Below are positions 12,801 through 30,700 of a stretch of DNA of 64,000 bases, piece by piece; the first letter of the stretch is position 1; each line of letters begins with the position of its first letter. The notes beneath the pieces were generated by a model, which made no database searches, was not told the origin of the DNA, and was given only the letters and a program-made list of their open reading frames with translations. This DNA is from Phallusia mammillata (taxonomy: Eukaryota; Chordata; Ascidiacea; Phlebobranchia; Ascidiidae): assembly GCA_003260075.1 (NCBI GenBank), contig QLIY01000101.1, forward strand, positions 130,997 to 194,996, written 5' to 3'. The position numbers were made by a program, and so were the translations under genes.

Positions 12801-15800
12801 CAAATTACAAAATCCGTTATTTGAGCGCGGCCCATCTCTCGCTAATGTTTTCTTTTTTGTTATGATCCCATTGTGACTTCGTACAAATAAGGCAATGTTG
12901 ACTGATTGTGTTGCTACAAAGTCAATGAAAGCAACATGGCAATGGATTGCTTGTCGAACAACGCTTTATTTTTGTGCACAAATTCCAATAATATTTTGAT
13001 ATCGTTGTAAAAACATCCCAACTTCAATATACATATATCGGCCATCCAAGCTAAGCAGGTGTGTTTTGGAAAGATTCTCGAGATTTTCATTGCCTGTCGA
13101 AATGTGAAAAGCTTTGACAATGTTATCTGTTACAAGTTAATTCTCCAATAAACGCGATCTTATCACAACGCACGTAAGGAAATTGTTTTGACAGATGTCC
13201 AACGGACAATCACCTCTTGTTGCGGGAAGTTGCCACGGAGAAATATTACTTATGTGATAATTACATTTCATATACCGTGGAGAACCGTACAATGCCTCAC
13301 TGCATTTTCCTAGTATTTTTCTACCGGGAACGCTCATTTCACAACATTTATTCTCGGTTGCAAATAAACAAAGTTAGTGGCCTCGGAAAACTGGCTAAGT
13401 CAACTTTACGCAGTATCTTAAGGTGACATGAATGCAAGGAGTGTTTATTTGTTTACATTGCAATGTAAGGGACGGTTGATAGACAACAAGCTATGAAAAC
13501 ATATTGGGTGTATGGCTCCTCAATTAGATAATACAACACTGTCACAATATGAAACATGTTAAGTAGCATAGGAAGCCTATTTATAAAAGAAAAATCTTTA
13601 TAAATGTCAAAAGATTTTAGAGCTTTGAATGTATTGATTTCTGAGTGACAACTTTGAATGACCTTCGAAGGCTATTTTGTTGAATGTCGCAAATGGCTTC
13701 GCTATGTTCGTGCAAACCTATTCTTACCCGTGACATTAAGGACGCCATGAATACACAGTGGTGTGTACTTTGCAGGAGATTCGGAGCCGAGATGTCGTGT
13801 CGCTACAAAAGAGAATGTACGACCCCAAAAATCACTTACTGTGTGTTTCATGCACCGCAGATCAATTTGCTCAAACACCGATAGAAATCACCCGTTAAAA
13901 TTTAGCCCATTACCTTGTGTCAATTTCCTTTTTGTAGTCCAATACACTTGGCGCAAAATCAGCTCTGCGGCCTGCTAGGAAATCTTAATAGCCATCGTAC
14001 AGGGATTATTGTTATCTTTATACTCATCTCCATTAGTAATACTCCACTAAAGCCGACAAGGAAACAGCGCGTTCTCGATACCGAGGTTATTTTTGTTGAA
14101 TAAAACATTTCATGATTGGTATGATTTTGAAGTTGATTTTAGTTTGTTTCTTTTTAGTTTACTTTTTGACAGACGGTGAAAATTGTTAAGATAATAATCG
14201 CTTGATTAAGTTTATAGGATATACACAATAAAACTGTTACCCATGCAGTTCCTTTATTTGTTTAATGCAATTTAGATGATGACTAAAGCTAATGCATGAA
14301 AATTGCAATTTTACCTGCTAGAGTGTGGCATATATAAGGCCATCTTGCTGTCATAACAAATACATTATTCGTGTCCCTTCATCGACTATTGTCAGACCTA
14401 ACCCAGCCACACCTGTTGATTTTGCGTAATTGGTTTTCCATTATTATTGCAATTTTCCCGTTTTAGTTGCGTTGTTTAAATCTGATTTGTTGTCAGTTTC
14501 TGTCCGTGTCCTAAATCAAAATTTATCTACGTCAAAGCGTGACAGGGTTGCCATCGTAAGGTATACAAAAACCTCTTCATGCACTTTGTATACAATCCAA
14601 AAGAGTAAATTTAATGCGTTGAGTTTTGCCAAATCGCTTTTAGTAGGAATTTCTTATCAATCACTCTTGAACTTGTGTAGTTTGGCGTTGTTCGACTCAT
14701 TGTAGCCATGAAGTAAGTGTTGTTATAGTGGCTGTTCTCGCTAAACGTGAAAAGCGAAATCACAAAAGCTATTCTCTTTTTTTGCGCGTTTGGTAATGAC
14801 AATGACTTTGAGGGCTGTTAACTTTTCACGCCGATTCGGGCAAGTCACTTAACAGATAATACGGCGAATTTATGCTTTTCAAGGACTTAAGTGCCCTCGC
14901 ACTTATTGAGATGAAGTTGTACAGCGTTTTACTGGTATCTGCGGTAATATCTTGCATCTGTTATGACGCCAACTCACAAAACGTTTTGCCATTTTCAAGT
15001 AGTTAAGTGATGAACCTTTTCAAGGTTTTTCGGAATAGGTCGGTTTGTTGATTCGGGCTTCTAACTTTTCGAAGTGGCGAATAATAACGGTTTTCCTTTC
15101 ATAGTTTTGTTGACGTGTTTTTCTGCGCCCAAATATATGTAAAGTAGTAATAACGATTTAAGTTAGCTGTTAAAGGTAATGATAACGCCCCGAATTGGCC
15201 ACGGTGTTTTATTTGCCCCTTAACTCATACCTGGCATCAATAACTAATAATTGTGTACATTTTGTGATGGAGGGCACCAGTACTTGGGGTAGTGCCTCTT
15301 CGTAATTTTATTGTAACTCTTTTAAATTAATTTAATTCTCAAGTGGGTGTTGTAAACACGATTCATTTCTAAGTACAGAGTTTGTTGATTTACGCATGCT
15401 TACATCAAGTTTCCCTAGTACTACTGGAAGAAATACAGGAGCTTGTTTGGTCAATTGATTACTGAAAACATTGCGTAACAGTAGTCGGTGAACCATTTAT
15501 AGAAACATGGCGTAAAACGTCAGGAGCTAGAAATGTGCTCCTGGTGGAATTGTTTTAATAACTGCTGTTGAATTGCAAACAGATAATTACTCCTCTATCA
15601 CTAATCGGACGAAAGTAAAGGCCTGAACTCGACAAAACTCCCATTTTTCACAAAAATTTACCCAAATTAAGTCCGAAAGTTGGTGTAAAGCATGCTAAGT
15701 GTGAATAAGGCCTAAATCAGGCCTTTTTATGTAAACGTATGCCTGAACCAGGCCCGAAAATGCTTCTGTCCAAAATCGTTTTTTGTGTGTGTTATACGCC

Positions 15801-18240
15801 GGCAGTACCCGAATCGGTAACAATATTGTCAACATTTTTAGGACCAAAATGCAAATCGTTAACATGAAAAATGCTGACCGTAAGCTCGGTTTTAAAAACT
15901 CATATCGATATCAGTCTGTTATGTCGGTTATCACGAGGCTCACTGTAACTTGATTCAGTGTTTGATAAGACAGGGTTCATCGTCCAACTTGTAATGTTTG
16001 CTTTTCGTAAACAGCAACTGGAACTCAATAGCAAAAATTAAAAGTTAACTAGCTAATTACAATAAATTATTAATGAGCACCTAAAAGAACTTTATCATAC
16101 TGTTGTTGTTGTTTTTCTGACCGCCACTTCCAAGTTTGCTAACTCTATTGAATAGTGATCTGGTTAAAAAATATTTTATACCATTGCAAAACAAATCCAG
16201 CGGTGTGCAAAGAGGATAGAATGCGAATTGTTTTTTCTGCGAAAATTTCTTGAGCTACGATCGTTTAAATTTAAACAGTGTTAGATAACAAACCTGTACA
16301 CTTTTTCGGCGTCTTATCTACCTTGCAATAGTATTTTAAGCTAATATCAATCGTCTGCTTATAGGGAAAAATGTTTACGAATTCGGTAAAACTATATAAA
16401 TGAAAATAATAACGCATAAATTCGCCCAAAACAACAACAATGTTTTTGTGGAGAGGCCTCGTTGTTCTAGCTTTTCCTAATGACTACTTGCGTCAGTGCG
16501 GTTCAATTGGGTAACTTAGCTTCTGAAATTTTATTTGAACTAATTTAGCTTCTGCCCGCCTGTTTAATTAGTTGCGATTTTCTTCTCACCGAGTTGCGCC
16601 TAATGTTGTCACGTGATGGGACAATGTGCCTTGTAAAAATTCCCGCTCCTACGAAGGCACTTCGCCTATTGCGTGCATTTGTTCTTCGCAGAAAGTGTAA
16701 CAGAAGCTGGCAACGAAAACTTAGTATTGGTGGTTTCTCTGCATTGTGGCTTATTTGTTTCTCAAACCGCCAATCCGCGGACTTTCTTAAGTTGGTCGTA
16801 CATTTTTAAACAAACAAATTAAAAAAGTAACAAAATTGAAAAACACTGGCCTTGTTAACGTAATGAGTAATGGAGGTATATATTTTTTACTAAGGTTCTA
16901 TAAACGAAAGCAATCCATTTTAACTTAAATGTGTCGTCATAGTTTTTTTCGTGTCGACAAACACTCACAAATCTGGCCGCTACTAAGCTATTTTTTCCAA
17001 CATCCGGCTTGACAATCAATACCAGGTAAACAGTGCACGGCTGAATAAAAAACTACCCTTCACCAGGGGAATTTGCTGGATAAACGTTTTCCTACATCTC
17101 AATGAGAGGAATGCGGTATCATAATTCAGGGCATCAAGTTGTCAAAGCAAGAAGGTCGTTGCCTCTGTTCGTTTCTCTTTCGGCACACGTAATTTTGTCC
17201 CAGTTCTTTTGTCTGGCTCTGCACCGCCGTCGACACCAAGTGCACGAACCCGTTCTATGACGTCACAATGCAAATATTGTTATCACACCGCGTCTCGAGA
17301 TCTCCTAGTTACCAGAAGCGAATTTACGTAATTGCTGACCGAAATTATGTCCATACTAGCGCTCCAAGGTACTGCAAACAGCAAACAAGGGTTTGGAATA
17401 GCCTAGGAATTCGTCTTTTCCATTTCTGGCATGTGTACAATAGGATGTAAATCTGACCTTTTGTCGTTTTTCGTGTTAACTGACGGTAATTGAACTGCAT
17501 TGTTGACGTGTTTTTTCAAACGATCACCGATCAAAATGGTATTGATTATGTCATGTGAGATTTATAGCTAGCAAATAGCGGTGCTTCGAATTTGAATGCT
17601 TTTGATGTAATTGCCTTGTCCGTAACGTAAACATTGACCTGGTCTACTGCAAAATATCTGGTCAATACCTCAGTGTTATTGCCATTTGCAATGTGTATAA
17701 TCTGATCCAGAAATATTTCCCAGATGTAATGACTTCAATGCCTGACAAACATTCTATGTTCTGAATCTGTTTAGTCAGGGCAAAACGATTTTCAACGAAA
17801 GCGTTTCGAAAATACTGCTGTTTGTTTTGGAACTTAATTCATAGTTTCAACTTTCAAGGGCTTTAACTTGGATTTTCAAAGCCAATGACTTGATTTAAAG
17901 GCACTTGGAGTTGTTTATACCTCAAACACTTTAGCTGGTAGATAAGGAAATCTTTTACTTTAAATATTTATCTAAACTAAACCTGTTGGAGCAATGTGGG
18001 TATCTTAAGGTTGGTTCTATTATTATTATTGCACCTTTGGCGTTCTATTGTTAGTATTATTATTACACTAGTTTTTGCCACGCGAGACGTTATTTAAGGT
18101 CTTGTAACCACGGTACGTATAGTTTACAACACAACCGCTAAATCTTTACCTCCCGAACCTATTCAATCTCAGTCCTTCAGCGGGATGATTTATTTACCGA
18201 AACATTTGAAGCGGATTAAGTAATGTTTAGACAACACATA
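9890..18240. other. No recognizable gene
   Basis: Apart from the pogo-like MITE at 11793, I see only short chance frames and AT-rich unique sequence. No splice-paired coding segments or RNA genes could be supported. A CRE palindrome lies at 17258-17265. Confidence 0.6.
11793..11920 (+). mobile_element. pogo/mariner-like MITE with TA duplication
   Basis: 128 bp. Ends CAAAACTCG and CGAGGTTTTG are inverse with a one-base bulge, and flanking TA lies at 11791-11792 and 11921-11922. Interior contains TTAATCCG and CGGATTAACC. Confidence 0.75.
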
Positions 18241-18242
18241 TC

Positions 18243-18628
18243 ATGTGACAAGATATTTTACAACGAGACGCCGCTATTTCTGTCAAAAATAAATACAACC
18301 AAACCATTGCCCACCTGCATACAAGCACGCTTGGAGGTGATGCAGATTTTTTAGGCTTCGATGGATTTTAACATGGCTTTAATTGAAGCGTGACTTTTGT
18401 GGAATCCTGTGATTTCAGGGGGGGGGGAATGTGACAAGATATTTTACAAGGAGACCCGCTATTTCTGTCATAAATAAATACAACCAAACCATTGCCCACC
18501 TGCATACAAACACGCTTGGAGGTGAAGCAGATTTTTTAGGCTTGGATGGACTGTAACATGTGGCGTCCACGTGTGTGGTAAACATGGCTTTAATTGAAGC
18601 GTGACTTTTGTGGAATCCTGTGATTTCA
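18243..18628. repeat. Direct duplication joined by G10 (junction 7)
   Basis: Copy 18243-18417, G run 18418-18427, copy 18429-18628. The second copy has about 30 extra bp around CGTCCACGTGTGTGG. Confidence 0.92.
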
Positions 18629-18661
18629 CAGGTATTAAACCAAATTTGACATGGGGCGCCT

Positions 18662-19320
18662 CCAGGACCAACGATGGTAACGGCATGAAACTTGTTCGTG
18701 GTGATTTGGTAACCGAAATTAGTTTAAGTTATTTTGAATTTTGATTTTATGGAATATGGTGGAATGGTTAACTTAGTCTTACCAATGAAGGTAAGCTTCC
18801 CCAACCTATACAACACTTAACCAAAATATAAATTACGGAACTAGAAACACACAAGTCAGTATGCTGGTTTATACTCATTCTTTGGTTTTTACATTCAATT
18901 ATTTGAGAATGACACAAGTTGCTGCTGAAAAGTTATGTTTGACACTAACATACTGGCATGCTTGTTTCTGGTTAGGATTTTTTAAACGGGGGGGGGGGCC
19001 AGGACCAACGATGGTAAACGGCATGAAACCTGTTCGTGGTGATTTGTTAACGGAAATTAGTTTAAGTCATCTCGAGTTTTGATGGAATATGGTGAAATGA
19101 ATTACTTAGTCTTACCAATTAAAGTAAGCTTCCCCAACCTATACAACATTTAACCAAAATATAAATTACGAAACCAGAATCAAACAAGTCAGTATACTGG
19201 TTTATACTCACTCCTTGGTTTTTACATTCATTCATTTGAGAATGACACAAGTTGCTGTTGAAAAGTTATGTTTGACACTAATAAACTGGCATGTTTGTTT
19301 CTGGTTAGGATTTTTTAAAC
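18662..19320. repeat. Direct duplication joined by G11 (junction 8)
   Basis: Copies of about 325 bp, 18662-18987 and 18999-19320, around G run 18988-18998. One of the longest pairs, with substitutions and small indels throughout. Confidence 0.93.
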
Positions 19321-19394
19321 CGTGAATTGTGTGCATAAGTTACAGGCACAAATGTGACACAACATCACATTACAACTGTATTACAATTTGAACA

Positions 19395-19605
19395 TGTTCT
19401 GTTCTTCACTTTTTTACAGGAGTCGAACCCAAAACGCTCCCGGGGACAAATTTCGATTAGTATTTTTTGTCTGTACATAGGTCAAGCGTCTCACGGGGGG
19501 GGGGGTGTTCTGTTCATCACTTTTTTACAGGGGTCGAACCCAAAACGCTCCCGGGGTCAAATTTCGATTAGTATTTTTTGTCTGTACATAGGTCAAGCGT
19601 CTCAC
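19395..19605. repeat. Direct duplication joined by G11 (junction 9)
   Basis: Copies 19395-19494 and 19506-19605, G run 19495-19505, duplicating part of a SINE. Three or so substitutions. Confidence 0.93.
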
Positions 19606-19622
19606 ACCATTTGGCCAAGCTT
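19518..19622 (-). mobile_element. tRNA-derived SINE, same family as 51000
   Basis: On the minus strand: GAAGCTTGGCCAAATGG, ACCTATGTACAGACA, CCCCGGGAG, B-box GGGTTCGACCCC, then an A-rich tail. A second allelic partial copy lies at 19425-19494. Confidence 0.75.
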
Positions 19623-20183
19623 CACTTAGTTAACGGTATTGGTTGTTTTCGTATGTTCTCTTGTACCATCTAGCGGTTTTGTATAGCCACGTAGCGAAAC
19701 GGCAGGGTTTTAAAGAACCCTACGTTATGTGTGGCAATTCTTTAATCTGAATGCGGGTGCTGAACACAAGGGAAGGAATAGGTTGTAATTGGATAAGAAA
19801 GACAATATAGTATATGGCACTAATCTCACCCTATGAGCGGATATTTCAAAAGTTGAGTAAACTACACTGCAAATATCTCAAAATATTTCTATTCTTTCTT
19901 CTTTAAACGTAAATGAGGAGATATCTTTAACTTCACGACTTTCTGTGTAAACGACAGACACAAATGAACAGTTTGAACATGTTCTTGTATTTTACCAATC
20001 GCCATAACACATCAACGTCATTTTCATAAATCTGTAAACTTAACGAAACAAAATACCAGAGACAGACAGATAGTAGATACGCCCTTACTCAAACCGTTGT
20101 TAACCTGGTCATAAAGGAACATTTTAACAAGAGAACATAAGCGAATTAGCGCACATGAAGATATAAGAAGTCCGAGAGAGGAC

Positions 20184-24114
<3,931 letters not shown>

Positions 24115-24399
24115 GAAGCAATTCCATACTTCGCATACTTATATACGACGCTTGCTTTTCGTCCCAAGGGGCCTAATGCATCAGCTGCAAACGCCGGCTC
24201 CTAATATGGCAAGCGGCTCTTCGTGAGTACAGCCTCTGTCATGCCTGTGCTATCGGGCTCCTCTATGTGCAGCTGATAATACCATGTCATCGTAATCACG
24301 TCTCTGCCTCTGTATAAGTCGACGTTGGCTCCTAATAGGGTGCGAGACTGAGCATAAGCGGAACAGATGTTGCTCCGAGGGGTAAAAACCACTTCCCAT

Positions 24400-27300
24400 T
24401 TAGTTGTTTTTGAACCAGTGCGTCATGAGTTTCGGTCTTAAATTGTAGGATTTTCAAGAGTTAATATATCTAAAACTCGTTGAATATAAATTTGACGGTA
24501 GTTGCGGCGTCAAAAATTATCATAAACCCGGTACATTGATTCTGTTCTATTACCATTCTTGCAACGATTTCCACCTTTCGTTAAAATATCACAAGTTGGG
24601 AAATGTTCATTTCCAGGATAAAATCAGATAATCCAGGTTAAAGTCATTGTAGAACTCAGTGAATATTTTTTTTTACTGTTTTATAAACAGTTTTAGCTGC
24701 AATATATTTTGTAAGTTTTAGTTGCATTATATTTTGTGCTTTGAAAATACTCACATGGCGAAACACTTGACGCGTATTTTAATCTATAAAAATCAGTAGT
24801 AAAATAGTTTGCTTGCCTGTGCATACTGCTAATAGATCTGGCCTATAATTTAAAAAATCAAAGTCGAAGTCATGGTATAGTGTTTGTGTGTTTTACGAGA
24901 CGTTGGTGCTTTAGAATTATGTATCAGTCTATTACATTTATCATGACCTCTCTCACCGCACTCCGTGTATGCAGTAGTAGATATATAAGGCAGCGTTTTG
25001 CATCAATGAAGGCCCCAATTCCCTGGGGAGCATTTTGACTGTTCGCAAGCATGCCGTAATCGTCGACTATATTGCAATATATGGGCGTGGCTTGCTTAAA
25101 CTAGTTCCAAGCGGTTCTTAACTCTTTAAATATGCCTTTTATAGATGTATATGTTATCATGAACTAAGAAAGTAACTTATCGGTATAGTTTGGTGGTTCG
25201 CAACTGGTGGTCCATGATAACTTCATGGATTGTCCAAATAATATTTGGTGATAAACTGAAAAGAGTTGCATTTAATCATTCAGTACGGAAAACTGTTATC
25301 CAAGTTATTGGTATTTAAGTGTGTTCAGATCAACGTGCTTGTTGACTACGATTTTCTTTAGGCTTCTCTAACAATGGACTGGTCCACGATATTCTTTAAG
25401 TTGTAGCGGTGGTCAATGGCCTGAACCAAGTTAAGAACGGCTAGTTTAGATGTTTGGCCAATCAACCGGAGTTTGATGTATTTCCATGACACATACATAT
25501 TTTAACAACTTCTTAGGATATAAGATTGTTTCGTGTGCCCCCAGTTTTTCCGAACTCTTTTATGAAGGTTGATGTTTGCTTTGTTAACGTTTTTTCGGGA
25601 TGATAGTATTTTGCTAAACTGTAGTTTCGGTGCTAACTTAAATGTCGCCGTCCCTTATCTGTATGATTACACACAAACACTGCAACCGAATACTTTTTGC
25701 CATCAAAATTAACCCATTTTTTAAACTGTGTTAAACCAGAACAGATACACTTGGTGTGGAACGCAAATTTGGTTTCTCAAAGATGCAAAACTAAGTATAT
25801 CGCATCTAGTTGTTCTTGTCTTTTGTGCCAAACAATGTTTTGCCAATGCACTTTGGTATAAACAGTATGAGCAAAAAATTCATTTACTATTTGAAAAATA
25901 GAACATTTTTGGTCTCATCTAAAACAGCCTTACATTTCTGCAGATTTTTTTCTCAATAACAATCACAGTCTCTTAGTTTTCAACACTTGTTTTTTTTTCA
26001 AAAGCGAACAGTGGAAACGCAAACAAGAATAACAAACATCCTCTCGCGTTCAAGTGCATGACAATTGTAGCCGCCTGGTGGAGCAAAAGAGTCAGTGAGA
26101 TGAAAAAAGGCCACGGCAAAAAGGTCTGACATACGAAATGGAACCCATTCGATGACACAATACAGAAAGCAAAATTTCAAAAAGGTTCGTAGATCCGGTG
26201 GTTTATAACATTCGTTAACTAATAAGCAAGGCAATAAGGTCTGTAAACATGTGTGCACGTAAAATGAATAGTCACTTTTGAAAGACAATTATGCAATGTG
26301 CCTAGACTTGGCATGAAGCGACGTTCGTAAGGGAAGACTCGTATATCACTACAGAAAGCGCTGACAGTAGAATAAGTGTAAATGAAAAAGCACTAGCCTT
26401 GGCAAGGCACTTAATGCACACGATTACAGCAAAGCAAGCTTATGGCTGACTGTTTGCAAAGGGAAGCTCCGATATAGAATTGACACGAAATAATGGTCTG
26501 ATTCTTGCAATAAAGGCCCTCTACGCGTACACATTGAACTTGAAGTAAACTCAATTTTGTCCGTACGTTTTGCAGTAGGCATTGTAGTTTTGTATGCGAA
26601 ACCAAGAGTTAATTTCGGTTGTTAAGTAGTATAACTTTATAAAGTTTGCCTGAATTTATTGAATTAGGTGTTAGGTGCCAAAATCTGTTTAAGAGAGTCT
26701 GTGAGTATTTGAACTTGTCTGGAGGATCAGAGTTTGCTTTGAACGTACAGCTTGAATTTTATCATACATTCATGTCTCATAACATCATACTGCGCAAAAG
26801 GTTACAGCGGGCTGGATGACAGTGGCAATGTTTTGAAGGAAGAGTTTGTTAGTAAGGCAAGACTACAGAAACGATTTAATAAGTTGGATAAATGTAACTT
26901 GCCAAGGGATGGAAAACTTCACAAGAGTAAGAATGGCAAAACATATTCTACATGCAAATATGAGGCTGTCCTAGTGCAATGACAGGGAAAAGGCCAAACT
27001 GATGAAGAATTGAATAAATACTAGGAAATGGTTCATTTTTTGTCGTGTAGAAAGATGATAAATTTTCGGATTGTAACATGCGACTAAGGGGTGGATGTGA
27101 AAAACTTAAACTGATGAAAATAGCAGTCTAGTTGTGTTGGCGCTTTTCGATGACCATTCTTGGCGTAAGCGGGAAAAAACGCTAAGCTTTGGGCAAGAAT
27201 ACTGGATTTTTGCGAGATGTTTGCGTAGGTAATGACTCAATATATACATGGAAGTGTAAGGTTGTGCAGAATATAAATACAAATTTAAGAAGAAATAGAT

Positions 27301-27600
27301 GTCGGGCACAGTGTTGCCCAAAAGTAAACGAGCATTGTAAGAATGAATACTGTGTGGACAGCACGTAATGCGCAAATATTTTGGGGAAATATTGTCCAAC
27401 TATACGTGTTTTCTTTACAACAGAATGTAGGTGGTATTGTAAGAATTTGCTGGCTTATTCGAATTTTTGTGGGTGCTTTTCTGTTTTGCTTGCCAATCCT
27501 GGCTTGTGTGGTCGAAGTCTACCTTTCTGTTTGGTTGTTGAGTTGTCCCATAATGCACCAGTAAGTGTAATATCCACCAATCACGAAGCGTTTTACTTTG
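24400..27600. other. Interval between TRPC stop and actin promoter
   Basis: About 3.2 kb. Contains the TRPC 3' untranslated region (candidate AATAAA at 26659-26654, minus) and the unexplained plus-strand frame at 26752. Otherwise no feature. Confidence 0.5.
26752..26982 (+). other. Unrecognised open reading frame downstream of TRPC
   Basis: A plus-strand frame whose second part (26800-26982) encodes a lysine-rich, coding-looking peptide (GNVLKEEFVSKARLQKRFNK). It opens just after an AAAAG|GTTACAG context and could be a terminal exon of a gene convergent to TRPC. It has no family resemblance I recognise and no companion exon found. Confidence 0.2.
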
Positions 27601-27602
27601 TA

Positions 27603-27735
27603 TCAGTTGCTGCTGCAGTCTTCGTTACTGAAGCTGTGTCGGCCTCTGTAAGACTGCTGGCTGGTAGACCGATTGTTGATTGTAGTTTCAGCATCATCGT
27701 GCTTAAAATCCGGTAGCAAATACCGACGCAGGTAT
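27603..27735 (-). CDS. trpc: TRPC exon 18, C-terminus and stop
   Basis: Acceptor TTAAACAG; encodes YLRRYLLPDFKHDDAETTIN then a Ser/Arg/Asn-rich tail ending EDCSSN, TGA at 27605-27603. YLRRYLL continues the NR-helix of exon 17 as in TRPC CIRB sites. Confidence 0.75.
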
Positions 27736-30700
27736 CTGTTTAAATGTAGGCAATGTTTAGTTAGTCCTGATAGTCAAAAACACCTTTTCCACATTCTATA
27801 TAACGCTTGGGTACGAAGCACCAATGTAGAAGAGATGCGAAACAGTGCCAGAATAAAGAATCTATAAGCATATAATGAAACGTAAGGTTATGGTTTCAAT
27901 TAATCCTCATTCCTAAGAAAGCTTTCCATGTCCACGCTTCTGACTGTGTCAAAGTGCTCAGTTTAACTAACCTTTTTAGTAATTGTATTCTAGGGGTAGA
28001 ATGAATTGTGATAACCGTTTCGAGAAGCGAAAGACTAATAAAATGTTTTTTGTAATAGCGAATGCTTGCAATTAGTACCCAAAGTACGTTTTGCCTCCAG
28101 TATAATTCTAAATTCTGTAGACAAAACCTTTTGCGGATGTGTCTTTTTACCTGTTTGTGATTCTTGCAATAGATTGTCTGTATTTGTGATTCTCCGTTTC
28201 GTGATCGGTGCTACCCGGTCTTTGTGCGTTGCTTCGTTTTGGATGGTCAGAGCCACGCAGGCAGCACTTTGGAATACCTTTCTGTAAAAACAAGTCGAAA
28301 TGTAGAAACGAAACTTACAAGTTTTAAGTATTGACAAATTCAACATTATTTACAATAAGTCTGCATTTCATTCAATGAATGATTTTTTTAGGGAAGAATG
28401 TTCCTTTGTAAGTTCAAAATTCCCATTTTAATTGGGAACCCTTGCCTCAAAGAGACTTGGTCTTTTTATAACAGTTACAAAAGCGTCGCCTCAGTGCAGA
28501 AATAGTTGGCAATATTTAAAATGCACATAAATTTATTTTTGGTATAAACCCCGAAGCGTTGATGCACTCTAACGGATACCAAGCATTCCGTATGGCAAGG
28601 CACAGGATATGGTGAGATTCGAACCCAAGACAGCCGTTCCCGCACGTGCGCTCTACCAACTGATCTACACAGGCTGTCAATAGACCGCGCGTACTATGAT
28701 TGAAATGGAACTAAACAAAAAAAAAGAAAATTTGAGAAAGTTGGTACCTTTATGAAATCGAGGAAGTTTCTGACATCTCTGGGTGAAGGGATGAGATTCA
28801 TTGGCGGTGGTCGTGGATAAATCCCTTTTCTGATAAACTTCATCCACATTCCTGATCGGTGATATTTCCATTCAACCTCGGCATTGTCTCGAACCCGGTC
28901 AAATGAATGGGACATCATAGCGATGAGCATGTTGAGCATGATCACCACCGCCCATAAGTGAAAGAACATTGAGATACAGAGACCGACCCATTCTGTAATG
29001 GGCAACTGTGAACACATAAAGGCATTGTTTAGGAAATCTTCTTAACTGATGAAATGCAGTCACATGAAAACTGTAGTATAGATGAGCCTTTGGTTCGTAT
29101 GTTTTAGGTTCGTGTCCAACAGCAAGTGTGTCAAGATTAAGGCAACTTTATGACACCCAAAGCAAAAAAAATAAAGGAAGCTGCATATTTTCCCAATTTG
29201 GTCGAAAATTGATTTACTAAAACGCATTTTTTACAATTTAATGTCGCAAAGACCTTGAGGTACTGTTTTGTGGGTAACTCCAGTTTGATTTATTAGTGTC
29301 AACAAAATTATTGTATCAGGTAAGCCTAAACAAGAAACTTCAACATGAACGGTCTTTACCTTGGATGCTTGTTCCGGTATTTTCACTGCAACAGGCGGTT
29401 CAAGTCTCCATCCGTATCCATACAACGTCCAGTACTGTTGCAGTAACGAATTCCCCACACTTGAATATACAGGAGAACACGGACTACTGTCGTTAAAGCC
29501 ATCACCGTCTTCACAAACCTTTTGCCCTAATGAGGTTAGATTCCGTTCCAATCGTATCCGCTCGATCCTGGCCTAAAAAAGTTATCAGTTTTTGAAAGGA
29601 ATGTGTTTTTGTGTGGCTGGAAAACCTTTAGTGCTTTCCACGTACGACAACCTCCTGTCGTGGGTTCGAATCCCACTGCAGGCTAGATTTTTCTAGTCTA
29701 CGCCTTGCCATATGGGGTGAATGCTTGGTGACCGGCTGATTCAGTATAACGGCTTTAATGGGCCTGGCGTACTGTGATTTGTGAAAGGTATGTGTTTTTG
29801 TGTGGCCGGAAAACCTACAGTGTTATCACAGAGGAACGGAACACTATACCGAGTTTGGCACGCGAGGTGATTTTTAATAGCATGTCAAACCATTTGGGAG
29901 TTATTCTCGTACTTTTGATATCCTTTAAACCTGTAAGATTTTTTCGTTTTCAGTTTGTTTTAAAGTAACAATCTCAAAAAACCATGGCCACATTCACAAA
30001 GATGTCTGATTAGTAGCTACACACAAAACTTTTCATCGGTGTTCTCTTTGATTTATGTCCCAATATACTAATTTACAATCTCTTTGCTTGCTGATTGGGA
30101 ATTTTGTACATTAGAAACGAAAAATGATGACTTACTTCACCGTAGGCCCAATATAGCTGAGTCATGGCAAGAGCACAAGCAAAGAAAGTAATGACGAAAA
30201 GGAAGAGAAACCGGATTGTGTCCACGATCATCTTGTCAAGGGATAGTTGCAGTGGACCTAAATGCAAACAGTTATAATTAAACTTGTGGTTTGACTGTAA
30301 AAATGGGCATTCGTTAAAATGGATATCTGTCAAACTGAATACTGTCAAAATGGATAACATATTTGTCAAACTCAGGACTGTAAGCGTGGATATCTGTCAA
30401 ACTGAAGATTGTCAAAATAGATATTTGTCAAACCGAGGACTGTCAAAATGGATACTTGTCAAACTAAAGAGTGTCAACTTCAGTCTAATTAAAGTCTATT
30501 TAGACACAAAACACAAACTGAAGACTGTACTTGAACAAGTGAAATTCGTCAAATAGGAAAAGTGAACTTTAGCGTTGAATACATTTAACTGACAATGTGG
30601 TATAAACACAGACGAAACACTTTTCTGTGGTGTTTAACGAACTGTTTTACCCAGCCTTACCGAATGTGCGGTCAATGTAAAGCAGCTCCAATGCTCTGAT

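Noticed and set aside
12257-12835. Overlapping frames of 68-99 codons on both strands
   Set aside because: No recognisable protein, no splice partners, and frames overlap on opposite strands as chance frames do.
28610-28680. tRNA gene on the minus strand
   Set aside because: D-arm and T-arm boxes are good but the anticodon stem does not pair, and the downstream sequence is shared with another repeat copy. It is a SINE head.
29510-29530. Apparent extra T in exon 15 that would shift the TRPC frame
   Set aside because: The reading frame on both sides is strongly TRPC-like and the translation supplied for both strands is continuous here. I treat it as a miscount in a T run, not as a frameshift.
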